A DNA stretch of 64,000 nucleotides from CAWCTB01 sp963798275 (GTDB taxonomy: Bacteria > Acidobacteriota > Terriglobia > Terriglobales > Acidobacteriaceae). The notes under the pieces are model-generated. The model had not been told where the DNA came from. It saw nothing but the letters and a program-made list of their open reading frames with translations, and did no database searches. The translations under genes were made by a program, and so were the position numbers. Location of the stretch: positions 173,835 to 237,834 of the forward strand of contig CAWCTB010000017.1 in the NCBI GenBank assembly GCA_963798275.1. The letters are read 5' to 3'. Shown piece after piece: positions 38,960-46,482 of the stretch. Numbering within the stretch: the first letter of the stretch is position 1; every line of letters starts with the position of its first letter.

Positions 38960-39124
38960 GTTTTGAAAGGGCACGGCTTCAGAGGCTGCTGAAAAAAGAC
39001 TCAAGCGAGTAAACTCGGGATTTTGTGCAACGGCGATTCAACAACTTACGAGCTACTCTTGAGTCAAAAAACGGCCGAAATTACTACTTTGGTTCTTTTT
39101 TCAGCAGCCTCTTCAGCCGTGCCG
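38960..39124. repeat. GGGCACGG hairpin element interrupted in its loop
   Basis: The left arm TTTTGAAAGGGCACGGCTTCAG ends at 38982 and the right arm CTTCAGCCGTGCC begins at 39111. Together they form the same hairpin found intact at 47487-47507. The interruption is the 128-bp element annotated separately. Confidence 0.85.
38983..39110. mobile_element. 128-bp MITE-like insert with 17-bp terminal inverted repeats
   Basis: Both ends read AGGCTGCTGAAAAAAGA inward, a perfect 17-bp inverted repeat. The insert is flanked on both sides by the hexamer CTTCAG (38977-38982 and 39111-39116), which looks like a target-site duplication. It carries no coding capacity. The internal sequence contains a further small inverted repeat (ACTCAAG / CTTGAGT) between about 38999 and 39065. 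Confidence 0.8.
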
Positions 39125-39252
39125 CAAAAGTGCATGCATAGACGCGGCTTTAGCCGCTGAGGTGACGACCTTCTCCGCAACACGCTGTTTAGACTTATGG
39201 CACGAAATTGCAGGACACCACTCTCGCAGGCCGCGGAAAAACTCGAGCTTCT

Positions 39253-39310
39253 GGTAGAGCTGGCCTTCAGAGCCTGCCCTGAGCGGAGTCGAAGGGCCAG
39301 CGTCTAAGCT
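39253..39310. repeat. GAGCTGGCC hairpin interrupted by a CCCTGAGCGGAGTCGAAGGG unit
   Basis: Left arm GTAGAGCTGGCCTTCAG ends at 39270; the right arm GGCCAGCGTCTAAG resumes at ~39295. The 24 bases between contain CCTGCCCTGAGCGGAGTCGA, a palindromic repeat common across many bacteria. The intact hairpin occurs at 40799-40831. Confidence 0.7.
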
Positions 39311-39468
39311 CTTTATCTTTCTCTTTCCGAGGCGCCTTCCAGAGCCCGAAGGGCGCAACAATCCTAGCCCAGCACGTCAGTGCTGGGAAACCGTGTCCGT
39401 TTGGGGAGGAGCCCCGTAGGGGCGGCACCTGTCCCCGCAATCGCCCGGCTGCGCTGGAATCATCCCCA

Positions 39469-39531
39469 ATGGCCGACGACAAATTCTTCTACGGCGACAA
39501 CCTCGACGTGCTGCGTCTGTACATCAAGACA
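39469..39531 (+). pseudogene. N-terminal scrap of a site-specific DNA methyltransferase
   Basis: From ATG 39469 the frame reads MADDKFFYGDNLDVLRLYIK, matching the conserved start of adenine/cytosine-N4 DNA methyltransferases (YGDNLDVLRRYI, just before the catalytic DPPF/DPPY motif). After ~20 codons it dissolves into a simple repeat and then reaches the fabD 3' end. The catalytic and SAM-binding parts are absent, so this is a remnant of a deleted restriction-modification gene. Confidence 0.65.
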
Positions 39532-39602
39532 AGACCGTGGACCAAGCGGGGTTCAGCCAACTCGAAACCCGAAACTCGGAACCTCTTTCTGACAACTTTC
39601 CC

Positions 39603-40568
39603 CTACTCCGCTCGTGACGCAGCCGGACTGAGGTGGTTCAGCGTCTTCACCAGCGACGCCTCATCTTCCACGTTCATACAGGTCTGAGAGCGATCGATTT
39701 GCCGCATCAGCCCGCACAGCACCTTCCCCGGCCCAACTTCCACGAACGTCTGCACGCCTAGCGCGATTAACTCTCGCATGGATCGGTCCCACCGCACCGT
39801 CCCCGTGACCTGCCGCACCAGCGTCTCCCGCGCCTGCTCGCCGGCCGTCACCAGTTTTTCGTCGACATTGCACATGACCGGAACCTGCGGAGCCTGAAAC
39901 GCAACGCCCTGCAGATCACCGGCCAGCCGCTCTTGCGCCGGCTGCATGAGTGCACAATGAAAAGGTGCGCTCACCGGCAGCATGATCGCCCGTTTGGCGC
40001 CGCGCCGTTTTGCCAGCTCCGCCGCGCGCTCCACCGCCGCCCTATTTCCTGATATCACCGTCTGGTCAGGCGAATTCAGATTTGCCGCCTGGCAAACCTC
40101 GCCCTGCGCCGCTTCCGCACACACTTCCATCACTTGCTCGCTTGCCAGCGCCAGTATTGCGGCCATCGCGCCCACGCCGACGGGCACCGCTTCCTGCATG
40201 TATTTGCCGCGATTGCGCACGGTTCGTACTGCGTCCGCAAACGACAGCGTTCCCGCTGCTACGTGCGCCGAATATTCTCCCAGGCTGTGCCCGGCGGCGT
40301 ACGACGCAACCATGCCTTGCGACTGCAACACCCGCCACGCCGCCACCGAGGTCGTCAGGATCGCCGGCTGCGTGATCTCGGTCAATTTGAGCTGATCTTC
40401 CGGGCCCTCGAAGCAGAGCTGCGAGAGCTTGTAGCCCAGCGCCTCGTCCGCTTCCTCGAACGTCTCCTTCGCCACCGGATAAAGCGCCGCCAATTCTCGG
40501 CCCATGCCTACCGATTGCGACCCTTGTCCGGGAAACAGAAATGCGATGGGAAAAGCGTGGGCGCTCAT
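39603..40568 (-). CDS. fabD: Malonyl-CoA:ACP transacylase
   Basis: A 321-residue enzyme that loads malonyl groups onto acyl carrier protein for fatty acid synthesis. Motifs: LFPGQGSQSVGMG at the N-terminus, active-site Ser in AGHSLGEYSA, malonate-binding Arg region VRNRGKYMQEA, catalytic His in SAPFHCALM. ATG 40568 follows AGGAAG. It belongs to the minus-strand order yceD-rpmF-plsX-fabD, although a 378-bp repeat-filled gap now separates it from plsX. Confidence 0.95.
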   Translation of the reverse strand: MSAHAFPIAFLFPGQGSQSVGMGRELAALYPVAKETFEEADEALGYKLSQLCFEGPEDQLKLTEITQPAILTTSVAAWRVLQSQGMVASYAAGHSLGEYSAHVAAGTLSFADAVRTVRNRGKYMQEAVPVGVGAMAAILALASEQVMEVCAEAAQGEVCQAANLNSPDQTVISGNRAAVERAAELAKRRGAKRAIMLPVSAPFHCALMQPAQERLAGDLQGVAFQAPQVPVMCNVDEKLVTAGEQARETLVRQVTGTVRWDRSMRELIALGVQTFVEVGPGKVLCGLMRQIDRSQTCMNVEDEASLVKTLNHLSPAASRAE

Positions 40569-40598
40569 CAAGTCTTCCTGAGTTGCGGAGATGAAAAG

Positions 40599-40665
40599 TG
40601 GAGCTGGCCTCCAGGCCGGCGTCCAAAGTCGTTGCAAAAACTTGGGGCTTCAGCCCCAGGTCACC
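40599..40665. repeat. Intact two-hairpin element
   Basis: GAGCTGGCCTCCAGGCCGGC (40601-40620) and GGGGCTTCAGCCCC (40644-40657), an uninterrupted copy of the element that is split at 16978 and 39253. It lies just upstream of fabD. Confidence 0.75.
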
Positions 40666-40713
40666 CGAAACAGAATCCTCCAAAGGTCTTGCTGGAGGCA
40701 ATCTCACACACCC

Positions 40714-40912
40714 GCTTTGAAAGGGCACAGCTTCAGCTGTGCCGTAACCTGCCGCTTAATACCGGGCTTTAGAGGCTGCTGAAAAAAGAGGTTCCCGGGT
40801 AGAGCTGGCCTTCAGGCCAGCGTCTAAGCCATTGCAAATACATAGGGGCTTTAGCCCCGGTAGCACGTTGAACGGGCTTTTTCAGCAGCCTCTTTAGCCC
40901 CTGAGGGACCTC
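40714..40912. repeat. Two-hairpin element with its second hairpin split by an insert
   Basis: The first hairpin GGCACAGCTTCAGCTGTGCC (40724-40743) is intact. The second is broken: left arm CCGGGCTTTAG ends at 40772, right arm CTTTAGCCCCTGAGG starts at 40892. The insert between them is annotated separately. Confidence 0.8.
40773..40891. mobile_element. 119-bp insert with AGGCTGCTGAAAAA ends, itself carrying a hairpin element
   Basis: Ends are perfect 14-bp inverted repeats AGGCTGCTGAAAAA. The flanking hexamer CTTTAG is repeated at 40767-40772 and 40892-40897, a likely target duplication. Inside, 40799-40867 is a complete GAGCTGGCCTTCAGGCCAGC + GGGGCTTTAGCCCC element, giving three levels of nesting. 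No coding capacity. Confidence 0.8.
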
Positions 40913-40946
40913 CGTTTTCGTCGCTCCGGCATTTATTGAGATGGAC

Positions 40947-42035
40947 CTAGATAACCCCTCGACCCACCGGGCCGGTTGCCTCCGCATGCGGTGCCTTGCC
41001 GTTCTCCTGGGTCAGTTGACTGGCCGCCGCGATGCGTTCCTCAATCACGCGGTTTAACTTGCTGTTGGCAAATTCGTTCGCCACCCGGATCGCGTTCTTG
41101 ATCGCATTTGCGTTCGACGACCCGTGGCAGATGATGCACACGCCTTTGATGCCCAGCAGCGGTGCGCCGCCATATTCCGAGTAGTCGAGGCGCTTCTTGA
41201 AATCCACAAACGCCTGCCGCGACAGCAGAAATCCCACTTGCCGCGTGATCGTCGCCTGCAACGATTGCTTCAGCAGGAACCGCACCGCGTCCGCCATGCC
41301 TTCCGAAATCTTCAGCGCGACATTGCCCACGAAGCCATCGCAAACCAATACGTCAGCCTTGCCGTTGTATAGGTCACGGCCTTCCACATTCCCAACAAAG
41401 TTGAGCGGAAGGTCCTTGATCAGCTTGTACGCTTCACGCGTCAGTTCGTTGCCCTTGCTCTCTTCCTCGCCAATCGACAACAAGCCGACGCGCGGATTCT
41501 CCGCGGTAGCGAACCTTCCCGCGAAAATGCTGCGGAAGTAGATATCGCCCATGATGGCGAACTGTTGCAGGTTTTGCGGCTTGGAGTCGACGTTCGCGCC
41601 AACATCGATCAGGATCGTGGCCGTGCCCAGGGTCGTGGGAAACGCCGTGGCCAGAGCGGGACGGTCCACGCCGGGCAGCGCGCCCAGCACCATCTTCGCC
41701 GTTGCCATCGCCGCGCCCGTGTTGCCCGCGCTGACGAAGCCGTCCGCCTTGCCGTCACGCACCAGCCGCAGGCCCACCCGCATCGACGAGTCGCGCTTCG
41801 ACCGCACCGCCTGCGCCGCCTTCTCGTGCATGCCGATGACTTCGCTGGCATGCACTACTTCGATCGGCAGCCTGCGCCACACCGGACGCGCGTCCAGTTC
41901 CGCCTGGACGATGTCCTCTTTGCCCACCAGCAACACGTTCACGCCATAGTGGCGTGCAGCGAGTATGGCGCCTTCAACCTCGGGCTTGGGAGCCCGGTCA
42001 GCGCCCATCGCGTCTACGGCAATTGTGGTGGCCAT
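40947..42035 (-). CDS. plsX: Phosphate acyltransferase PlsX
   Basis: A 362-residue enzyme making acyl-phosphate from acyl-ACP, the first step of the PlsX/PlsY route to phospholipids. Typical sequence: IAVDAMGADRAPKPEVEGAI, FVSAGNTGAAMATAKMVLGA, ILIDVGANVDSKPQNLQQFA, VGLLSIGEEESKGNELTREA, VLVCDGFVGNVALKISEGMA. The C-terminal ~30 residues (EERIAAASQLTQENGKAPHA) form a variable extension. It lies ~100 bp downstream of rpmF in the conserved yceD-rpmF-plsX order. Confidence 0.97.
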   Translation of the reverse strand: MATTIAVDAMGADRAPKPEVEGAILAARHYGVNVLLVGKEDIVQAELDARPVWRRLPIEVVHASEVIGMHEKAAQAVRSKRDSSMRVGLRLVRDGKADGFVSAGNTGAAMATAKMVLGALPGVDRPALATAFPTTLGTATILIDVGANVDSKPQNLQQFAIMGDIYFRSIFAGRFATAENPRVGLLSIGEEESKGNELTREAYKLIKDLPLNFVGNVEGRDLYNGKADVLVCDGFVGNVALKISEGMADAVRFLLKQSLQATITRQVGFLLSRQAFVDFKKRLDYSEYGGAPLLGIKGVCIICHGSSNANAIKNAIRVANEFANSKLNRVIEERIAAASQLTQENGKAPHAEATGPVGRGVI

Positions 42036-42134
42036 GCTTTGGTTGTGCCGGTGCAGTGGTCTTCGGGAGAAACCGTTTACCTCCCTGCGGACTGTGGTTC
42101 GATGCGAGTCGAACCAACGCCGCCCCGGAGGTCG

Positions 42135-42326
42135 CTAACTCTTCTTTTCTTCTTTCAGTTCGATGACTTCGCGGCCTTTATAGTACCCGCACTTCGGGCA
42201 CGCCCGATGCGGCAGTTTGCGCTCATGACAGTTCGGACACTCCGACAACGACACCGCGGTTAGATGATCGTGCGACCGGCGCTTCGAGGTGCGCGCCTGC
42301 GAATGGCGCCGTTTTGGATTAGGCAT
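42135..42326 (-). CDS. rpmF: 50S ribosomal protein L32
   Basis: 63 residues with the L32 N-terminus MPNPKRRHSQARTSKRRSHD and the zinc-ribbon pairs C-x2-C (CPNC) and C-x2-C (CPKC). Small basic protein of the large ribosomal subunit. Between yceD and plsX, as in many bacteria. Confidence 0.98.
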   Translation of the reverse strand: MPNPKRRHSQARTSKRRSHDHLTAVSLSECPNCHERKLPHRACPKCGYYKGREVIELKEEKKS

Positions 42327-42397
42327 GATTCCTCACTTGCAGATCGCACGGCCCCGCCGGCGATCGAACCTGGCTATTAGCTTTGCAGCTTTGATTC

Positions 42398-42949
42398 TTA
42401 GCTTTGCAATTTCTTCTTAATATCGCTGAGCGCTTCCCAACGCACATCGCCGGGACGCCGCTCACAATTGCACGGATCGACGTTGAGGTTGCGTCCACAC
42501 CTAGGACACAAACCCTTGCAATCTTCCCGGCAAACCAACTTCACTGGCGTTGCCAGCAGAACCTGCTCCCGTAGCACATCTTCCAGCAGCAGTCCGTCGC
42601 CCTGATAATACCCGATCTCCGTATCCGCCTCGCTGATGGCCACTTCCTCGGCACGGCGATCCACCCCCTGCGGCCGGTACAGCAGGTCGAACTCCCAATC
42701 GATATCGTGCGTCACCGGATCGAGGCAGCGCGCGCAGGGCACTTCCAGCTGGGCATCCAGGTGCCCCACCAGGCGAATGTCTTCGACGTTCTCGCGCCTC
42801 CCGCGATGCTCCACCACCAGCTCCGCCCGGCCCTTGGTGTGCAGCTCGCCGACCTGCTTGATGTCCAGCCCTAACTCAATGGCGTCAGGCGGATACGCCT
42901 CGTTGAACTCCAGCTTCCGGAGCTCCAGTTCTCGCACCCGTATCAACAT
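42398..42949 (-). CDS. yceD: YceD/DUF177 family protein
   Basis: A 183-residue protein. The core has VPCARCLDPVTHDIDWEFDL and ends with KLVCREDCKGLCPRCGRNLN and CNCERRPGDVRWEALSDIKK, with the Cys pairs typical of DUF177 proteins that precede rpmF. The family is linked to ribosome or 23S rRNA maturation. ATG 42949 follows GGGAAG; the longer frame to 43078 is not family-like. Confidence 0.92.
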   Translation of the reverse strand: MLIRVRELELRKLEFNEAYPPDAIELGLDIKQVGELHTKGRAELVVEHRGRRENVEDIRLVGHLDAQLEVPCARCLDPVTHDIDWEFDLLYRPQGVDRRAEEVAISEADTEIGYYQGDGLLLEDVLREQVLLATPVKLVCREDCKGLCPRCGRNLNVDPCNCERRPGDVRWEALSDIKKKLQS

Positions 42950-43147
42950 TGCTTCCCGCCTACAGCCTTTATGACGCAAATCTCCCGAACAGCCCACATG
43001 CTCCGGTTGGAACCGGGTCTGGCAGGCCAAGCTCCTGACGGATAACTGTGGCAGGTACAGACAGGCGGGGTTACGCAACTAAGGCCAAAATAAAAGGATA
43101 AAGTGTTGTAACCACAGTGTCAAGGCAACCAGGGCCGGGGTAGTCTG

Positions 43148-43327
43148 TCAATTTGAGCTGCCCTTCCGTCTGTCGTAAGCTGCGCCCACAGCTGCACCGA
43201 CAGCTACGCCGACAACGATCCAGATGAGGATTTTGTGGAACGCCACTCCCAGCGCCAATCCCCAGCAGAATCCCATGGCCACTCCCATGCCCAGTTCTTT
43301 CTTCACGACGCCTCCCAGACCCCCCAT
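43148..43327 (-). CDS. Small glycine-zipper membrane protein
   Basis: 59 residues from ATG 43327. Two hydrophobic Gly-rich helices (MGVAMGFCWGLALGVAFHKI; LIWIVVGVAVGAAVGAAYDR) and a basic tail. No named family. An upstream TTG (43348) would add seven residues. Confidence 0.55.
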   Translation of the reverse strand: MGGLGGVVKKELGMGVAMGFCWGLALGVAFHKILIWIVVGVAVGAAVGAAYDRRKGSSN

Positions 43328-43520
43328 TTGTTCTATTCTAGGCTCCAAGCGTGATCGGTTAGCCCTGCGGCTACCGTTTGGCTAAAAATTTCCCTCAAAA
43401 AAACCTATCCTGCCTGTCGATCTTCGCCTTCCTCGTTCGACATCTAAGTAGAGCGCGGCTTGAGCCGGCACGGCCCAACCGGCTCTCAACCTGAAATCTG
43501 ATCAAAGGAGATACCTACCC

Positions 43521-43946
43521 ATGCGAGTTCTGGTGGTCGTAAAAGCGACCAAAGATTCCGAAGCAGGTAAGATGCCCAGCCGGGAGTTGATTGAGGCGAT
43601 GGGCAAGTTCAACGACGAGCTGGTGAAAGCCGGAGTGCTGCTTGCCGCCGACGGCCTCCAGCCCACCTCCAAGAGCGCGCGCGTCAAGTTTTCCGGCGAC
43701 AAGCGCACCGTGGTCGACGGCCCCTTCGCCGAAACCAAGGAGCTGATTGCCGGCTTCTGGATTTGGCAGGTCAGGTCCCTGGAAGAAGCCATCGAGTGGG
43801 TCAAGCGCTGCCCTAATCCTGACTGCGAAGACTCCGAGATCGACATCCGGCCCTTCTTCGAAGCCGAAGACTTCGGCCCTGAGCTTGCCCGCCAACTCCA
43901 CGAGCGGGAGCAGCGCTCGCGCGAGCAGGTTGCGGCAAAGAAGTAG
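43521..43946 (+). CDS. YCII/DGPF-domain protein
   Basis: A 141-residue YciI-related protein: VLVVVKATKDSEAGKMP, LLAADGLQPTSKSARVKFSG, the signature VVDGPFAETKELIAGFWIWQ and EEAIEWVKRCPNPDCEDSEI. The ferredoxin-like fold with a conserved His/Asp pair is of uncertain activity. GGAGAT upstream fits the start. It is followed by a PhnB-like VOC protein, a common pairing. Confidence 0.88.
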   Translation: MRVLVVVKATKDSEAGKMPSRELIEAMGKFNDELVKAGVLLAADGLQPTSKSARVKFSGDKRTVVDGPFAETKELIAGFWIWQVRSLEEAIEWVKRCPNPDCEDSEIDIRPFFEAEDFGPELARQLHEREQRSREQVAAKK

Positions 43947-44057
43947 TTCGTTCGTCAACCTGCGGGTGCAGAGGTCAGCCGGCAACGTCCGCGCCCGCAG
44001 CAAATTCTCCTCCCCCAGGCATCCCTTCCGCTACAATTCACAGCGGAGGAGAGCACC

Positions 44058-44468
44058 ATGCAAGTAGACCCTTATCTTCTATTCAATGGCCAGTGCGAGG
44101 CCGCGTTCAACTTCTACGCACAGATTCTCGGCGGCAAGGTCGAAGGCCTGACAACCTACGCCGACTCGCCCATGGCAGAACACGTCCCCCCCGAATGGCG
44201 CGACAAAGTCGTGCATGCCCGTCTGACGATCGGCGACAAAGTCATCATGGGCTCCGACCCACCGCCCGGCCAATATCAGAAACAGGCGGGCTTTGCCATG
44301 ACCGCTGGCGCTGCCACCCCCGCCGAGGCGGAGCGCGTCTTCGACGCCCTCGCCGAAAACGGCACGGTGCAGATGCCGTTGCAGCAGACCTTCTGGTCCC
44401 CCAGCTTCGGCATGCTGACCGATCGCTTCGGCATTCCGTGGATGGTCAACTGCGAGCATGCCGCCTAG
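44058..44468 (+). CDS. PhnB-like VOC (glyoxalase/bleomycin-resistance fold) protein
   Basis: A 136-residue single VOC domain: PYLLFNGQCEAAFNFYAQIL, KVVHARLTIGDKVIMGSDPP, TAGAATPAEAERVFDALAEN, ending FGMLTDRFGIPWMVNCEHAA. Family members bind a metal or small ligand; the role is unknown. GGAGGAGAG precedes ATG 44058. Confidence 0.9.
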   Translation: MQVDPYLLFNGQCEAAFNFYAQILGGKVEGLTTYADSPMAEHVPPEWRDKVVHARLTIGDKVIMGSDPPPGQYQKQAGFAMTAGAATPAEAERVFDALAENGTVQMPLQQTFWSPSFGMLTDRFGIPWMVNCEHAA

Positions 44469-44568
44469 CGCTCATCCCGAGGGAAGCTCATCGATGCACT
44501 TCCCTCGAAACACTTTTCCCGACTCTGCTAAGCTGTGCCGAAGCACTTGTAGGCTGGAGGACGAGAGC

Positions 44569-45585
44569 ATGCCGGTCGTGGCAGGAGTGGACCTTGGCGG
44601 TACGGCGATCAACTACACGCTGTTGAACCAGGACGAGAAGTTCCTCATCGAAGGACTTTGCGAGCATCCTGCGCTCTCCAAGCAGGGACCCGACATCTGC
44701 CTGCAGCAGATTGCCGACGGCCTCAACATCGCCGCCAGGCAGGCAGGGGTTTCACTCGACGACATTGTCACCGTCGGCCTCGATACGCCCGGCCCCGCCA
44801 GCGCCTCAGGCCAGCTCAGCGCCCGCGGCTCCACCAATTTCGTGCACCCAAAATGGGCCGGATTCGACATTCGCGAAGGCCTTGCCCACAAGCTCGGCAA
44901 GCCCGTCTGCTACCTCAACGACGCCAACGCCGGAGCGCTTTGGGGACACTACTCCATCTTCGGAGCCAACAGCCGCGAGACATCCATCTCCATCGTCATC
45001 GGCACCGGCAACGGCGGCGGCATCATCCTCGAGGGCAACATGGTCAAGGGGCGCAACGGTTTCGGCGGCGAGCTGGGCCACGTGCTCATTCCTTACCAGA
45101 GCATCGCCGGCACCAGCGGCATTCAGCCGCACTGCAACTGCGGCCGCACCGGAGACCTCGAGTCCCTCTGCTCGCTCACTGCCATCGAGCGCAACATCCT
45201 GCCCTACTTTCTGCCCCGCTATCCCGGTCACGATCTCGGCAAAATGGACATTCACCAGGCTGCCAAACTGGTTCGCGGTCTGGCCGAGAAGGGCGACCCG
45301 CTGTGCCGCGAAGTCTTCCGCGTGCAGGCCCACGCCCTGGGACTCTTCTTCGACGAGATGGTCAATACCTTCGATCCCGACGCCCTCATCGTCGGCGGCG
45401 GAGCCATCGAGACCACCCCGGAATTCCAGCAGTGGTTCATCCAGGAGATCCGTGCCGGCATGCCCAATCAGCGCGAGGAGCAGCACAACCTCCCGATTTA
45501 CATCATGCCCAACGGCGACACTGCCGGAGCCCGCGGCGCAGCCATCGAAGCCCTCGTCCTCGCCCGCCAAAGCGGCCTGGCCTAG
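44569..45585 (+). CDS. ROK-family sugar kinase (glucokinase-like)
   Basis: A 338-residue kinase. ATP-binding start VAGVDLGGTAINYTLL, sugar-binding and catalytic regions VGLDTPGPASASGQLS, CYLNDANAGALWG, IGTGNGGGIILEGNMVKGRN, GFGGELGHVLIP, and zinc-binding ROK motif CNCGRTGDLES, where the usual Cys after GxxG is replaced by Asp. It phosphorylates glucose or an amino sugar. ATG 44569 with GAGGACGAG upstream was chosen over an in-frame start at 44458. Confidence 0.9.
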   Translation: MPVVAGVDLGGTAINYTLLNQDEKFLIEGLCEHPALSKQGPDICLQQIADGLNIAARQAGVSLDDIVTVGLDTPGPASASGQLSARGSTNFVHPKWAGFDIREGLAHKLGKPVCYLNDANAGALWGHYSIFGANSRETSISIVIGTGNGGGIILEGNMVKGRNGFGGELGHVLIPYQSIAGTSGIQPHCNCGRTGDLESLCSLTAIERNILPYFLPRYPGHDLGKMDIHQAAKLVRGLAEKGDPLCREVFRVQAHALGLFFDEMVNTFDPDALIVGGGAIETTPEFQQWFIQEIRAGMPNQREEQHNLPIYIMPNGDTAGARGAAIEALVLARQSGLA

Positions 45586-46257
45586 CAAGACTCGGTCAAC
45601 CCTGGTTTTCTCATCGGTCGCCTGGGTGCCCCACACAAGCTTCCTTTGCTTGTGTGGGTCCGGTTCTCGCTCTCCCCGACAAATCCGTCTTTGCTCCTTC
45701 CCACGGGTGCCCCACACAAGCTTCCTTTGCCTGTGTGGGTCTGTTTCTTGGTTTTCCCCGTCGGGTTGGCCCACTCAAGCCGGGTTTGCTGGAGTGGGGA
45801 TTTTGACTTGATGCACTCCGATTCGGCTGATGGCACGGGTGCCCCACACAAGCTTCCTTTGCTTGTGTGGGTCTGTTTCTTGGTTTTCCCCGCCGGGTGG
45901 CTCACTCAAGCCGGGTTTGCTTGCGTGGGGATTTTGACTTGATGCACTCCGACCCACGGGTGCCCCACACAAGCCGCTTTTGCTTGTGTGGGTCCGTTTC
46001 TTCTTCTGGAGGCCTCACCGCTCACTGTTCTTGCCGGCGCTGTTTAAGCATCGATACTCCAGCCCGCAGGGCGGCATAATGATAGCCCAGCACGCAGCGA
46101 AGCGGAGTGCTGGGTAAGCGTTAAAAAATACCCCGAGCCCCGTAGGGGCGGCACTGCACCGTCCATTCTTCCTTCTGCCCGAACTACCTCTATGGCACAA
46201 TGTCCGCAGTCTTAACGTCCCCTAATTAGAGGCATTTTTGATTCAAGGGGAATATTA
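45586..46257. repeat. Intergenic cluster of tandem hairpin repeats
   Basis: Four GGTGCCCCACACAAGC...GCTTGTGTGGGTC hairpins (45624-45660, 45705-45741, 45837-45873, 45958-45993), alternating from the second copy on with a CACTCAAGCCGGGTTTGCT hairpin and ATTTTGACTTGATGCACTCC. The repeat period is ~120-132 bp. An AGCCCAGCAC/GTGCTGGG plus CCCCGTAGGGGCGGCA repeat follows at 46060-46155. Overlapping frames are spurious. Confidence 0.85.
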
Positions 46258-46467
46258 ATGGGTCATCAACGGTCAATCAACACTGTAGAAGGTGCTGTTA
46301 CGGCCCTGCAAACGCTATTCTGGCTGCCCTTGGGATCGGTGCTGGAAGCTGGGCGTCGGGACACACTCTCACGCGTAATGTTTACACTTGCCCGTTTGCA
46401 GCAACAGGCAGGGGGTCAGACTCTGCGTCCGGGTCCTTACGCGCTTTGCAAGGTTCAGGGTCAATAA
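46258..46467 (+). CDS. Possible small orphan protein
   Basis: 69 residues from ATG 46258, which has a good AAGGGG site seven bases upstream. The sequence (VEGAVTALQTLFWLPLGSVL; FTLARLQQQAGGQTLRPGP) matches nothing recognised. It ends 15 bp before the stop of the convergent membrane protein. It could also be a fragment of a larger lost gene. Confidence 0.35.
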   Translation: MGHQRSINTVEGAVTALQTLFWLPLGSVLEAGRRDTLSRVMFTLARLQQQAGGQTLRPGPYALCKVQGQ

Positions 46468-46482
46468 AATGGCACATGGAAG

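Larger units (their letters stand above)
38501..39602. other. 1.1-kb gene-free interval packed with repeats and a gene scrap
   Basis: Holds the split hairpin element (38960-39124), a hairpin with GCGGCTTTAGCCGC (39142-39155), the interrupted GAGCTGGCCTTCAG element (39253-39310), an AGCCCAGCAC repeat (39364-39433), a DNA methyltransferase fragment (39469-39531) and a GAAACTCG simple repeat. Between 38500 and 38950 nothing is recognised. Confidence 0.6.

Noticed and set aside
39469..39531. Active defence or restriction system
   Set aside because: Only ~20 codons of a methyltransferase remain; no nuclease or other defence gene is present.
44658..45806. Long alternative frames overlapping the ROK kinase
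   Set aside because: Arg/Pro/Ser-rich shadows of the GC-rich gene; only the ROK frame shows conserved motifs.
45582..45905. Open frames on both strands over the hairpin cluster, some with repeated LCGAP and THTSKGSLCGAP peptides
   Set aside because: They are translations of the non-coding hairpin repeat; the repeats are DNA palindromes and no frame has a protein-like pattern.
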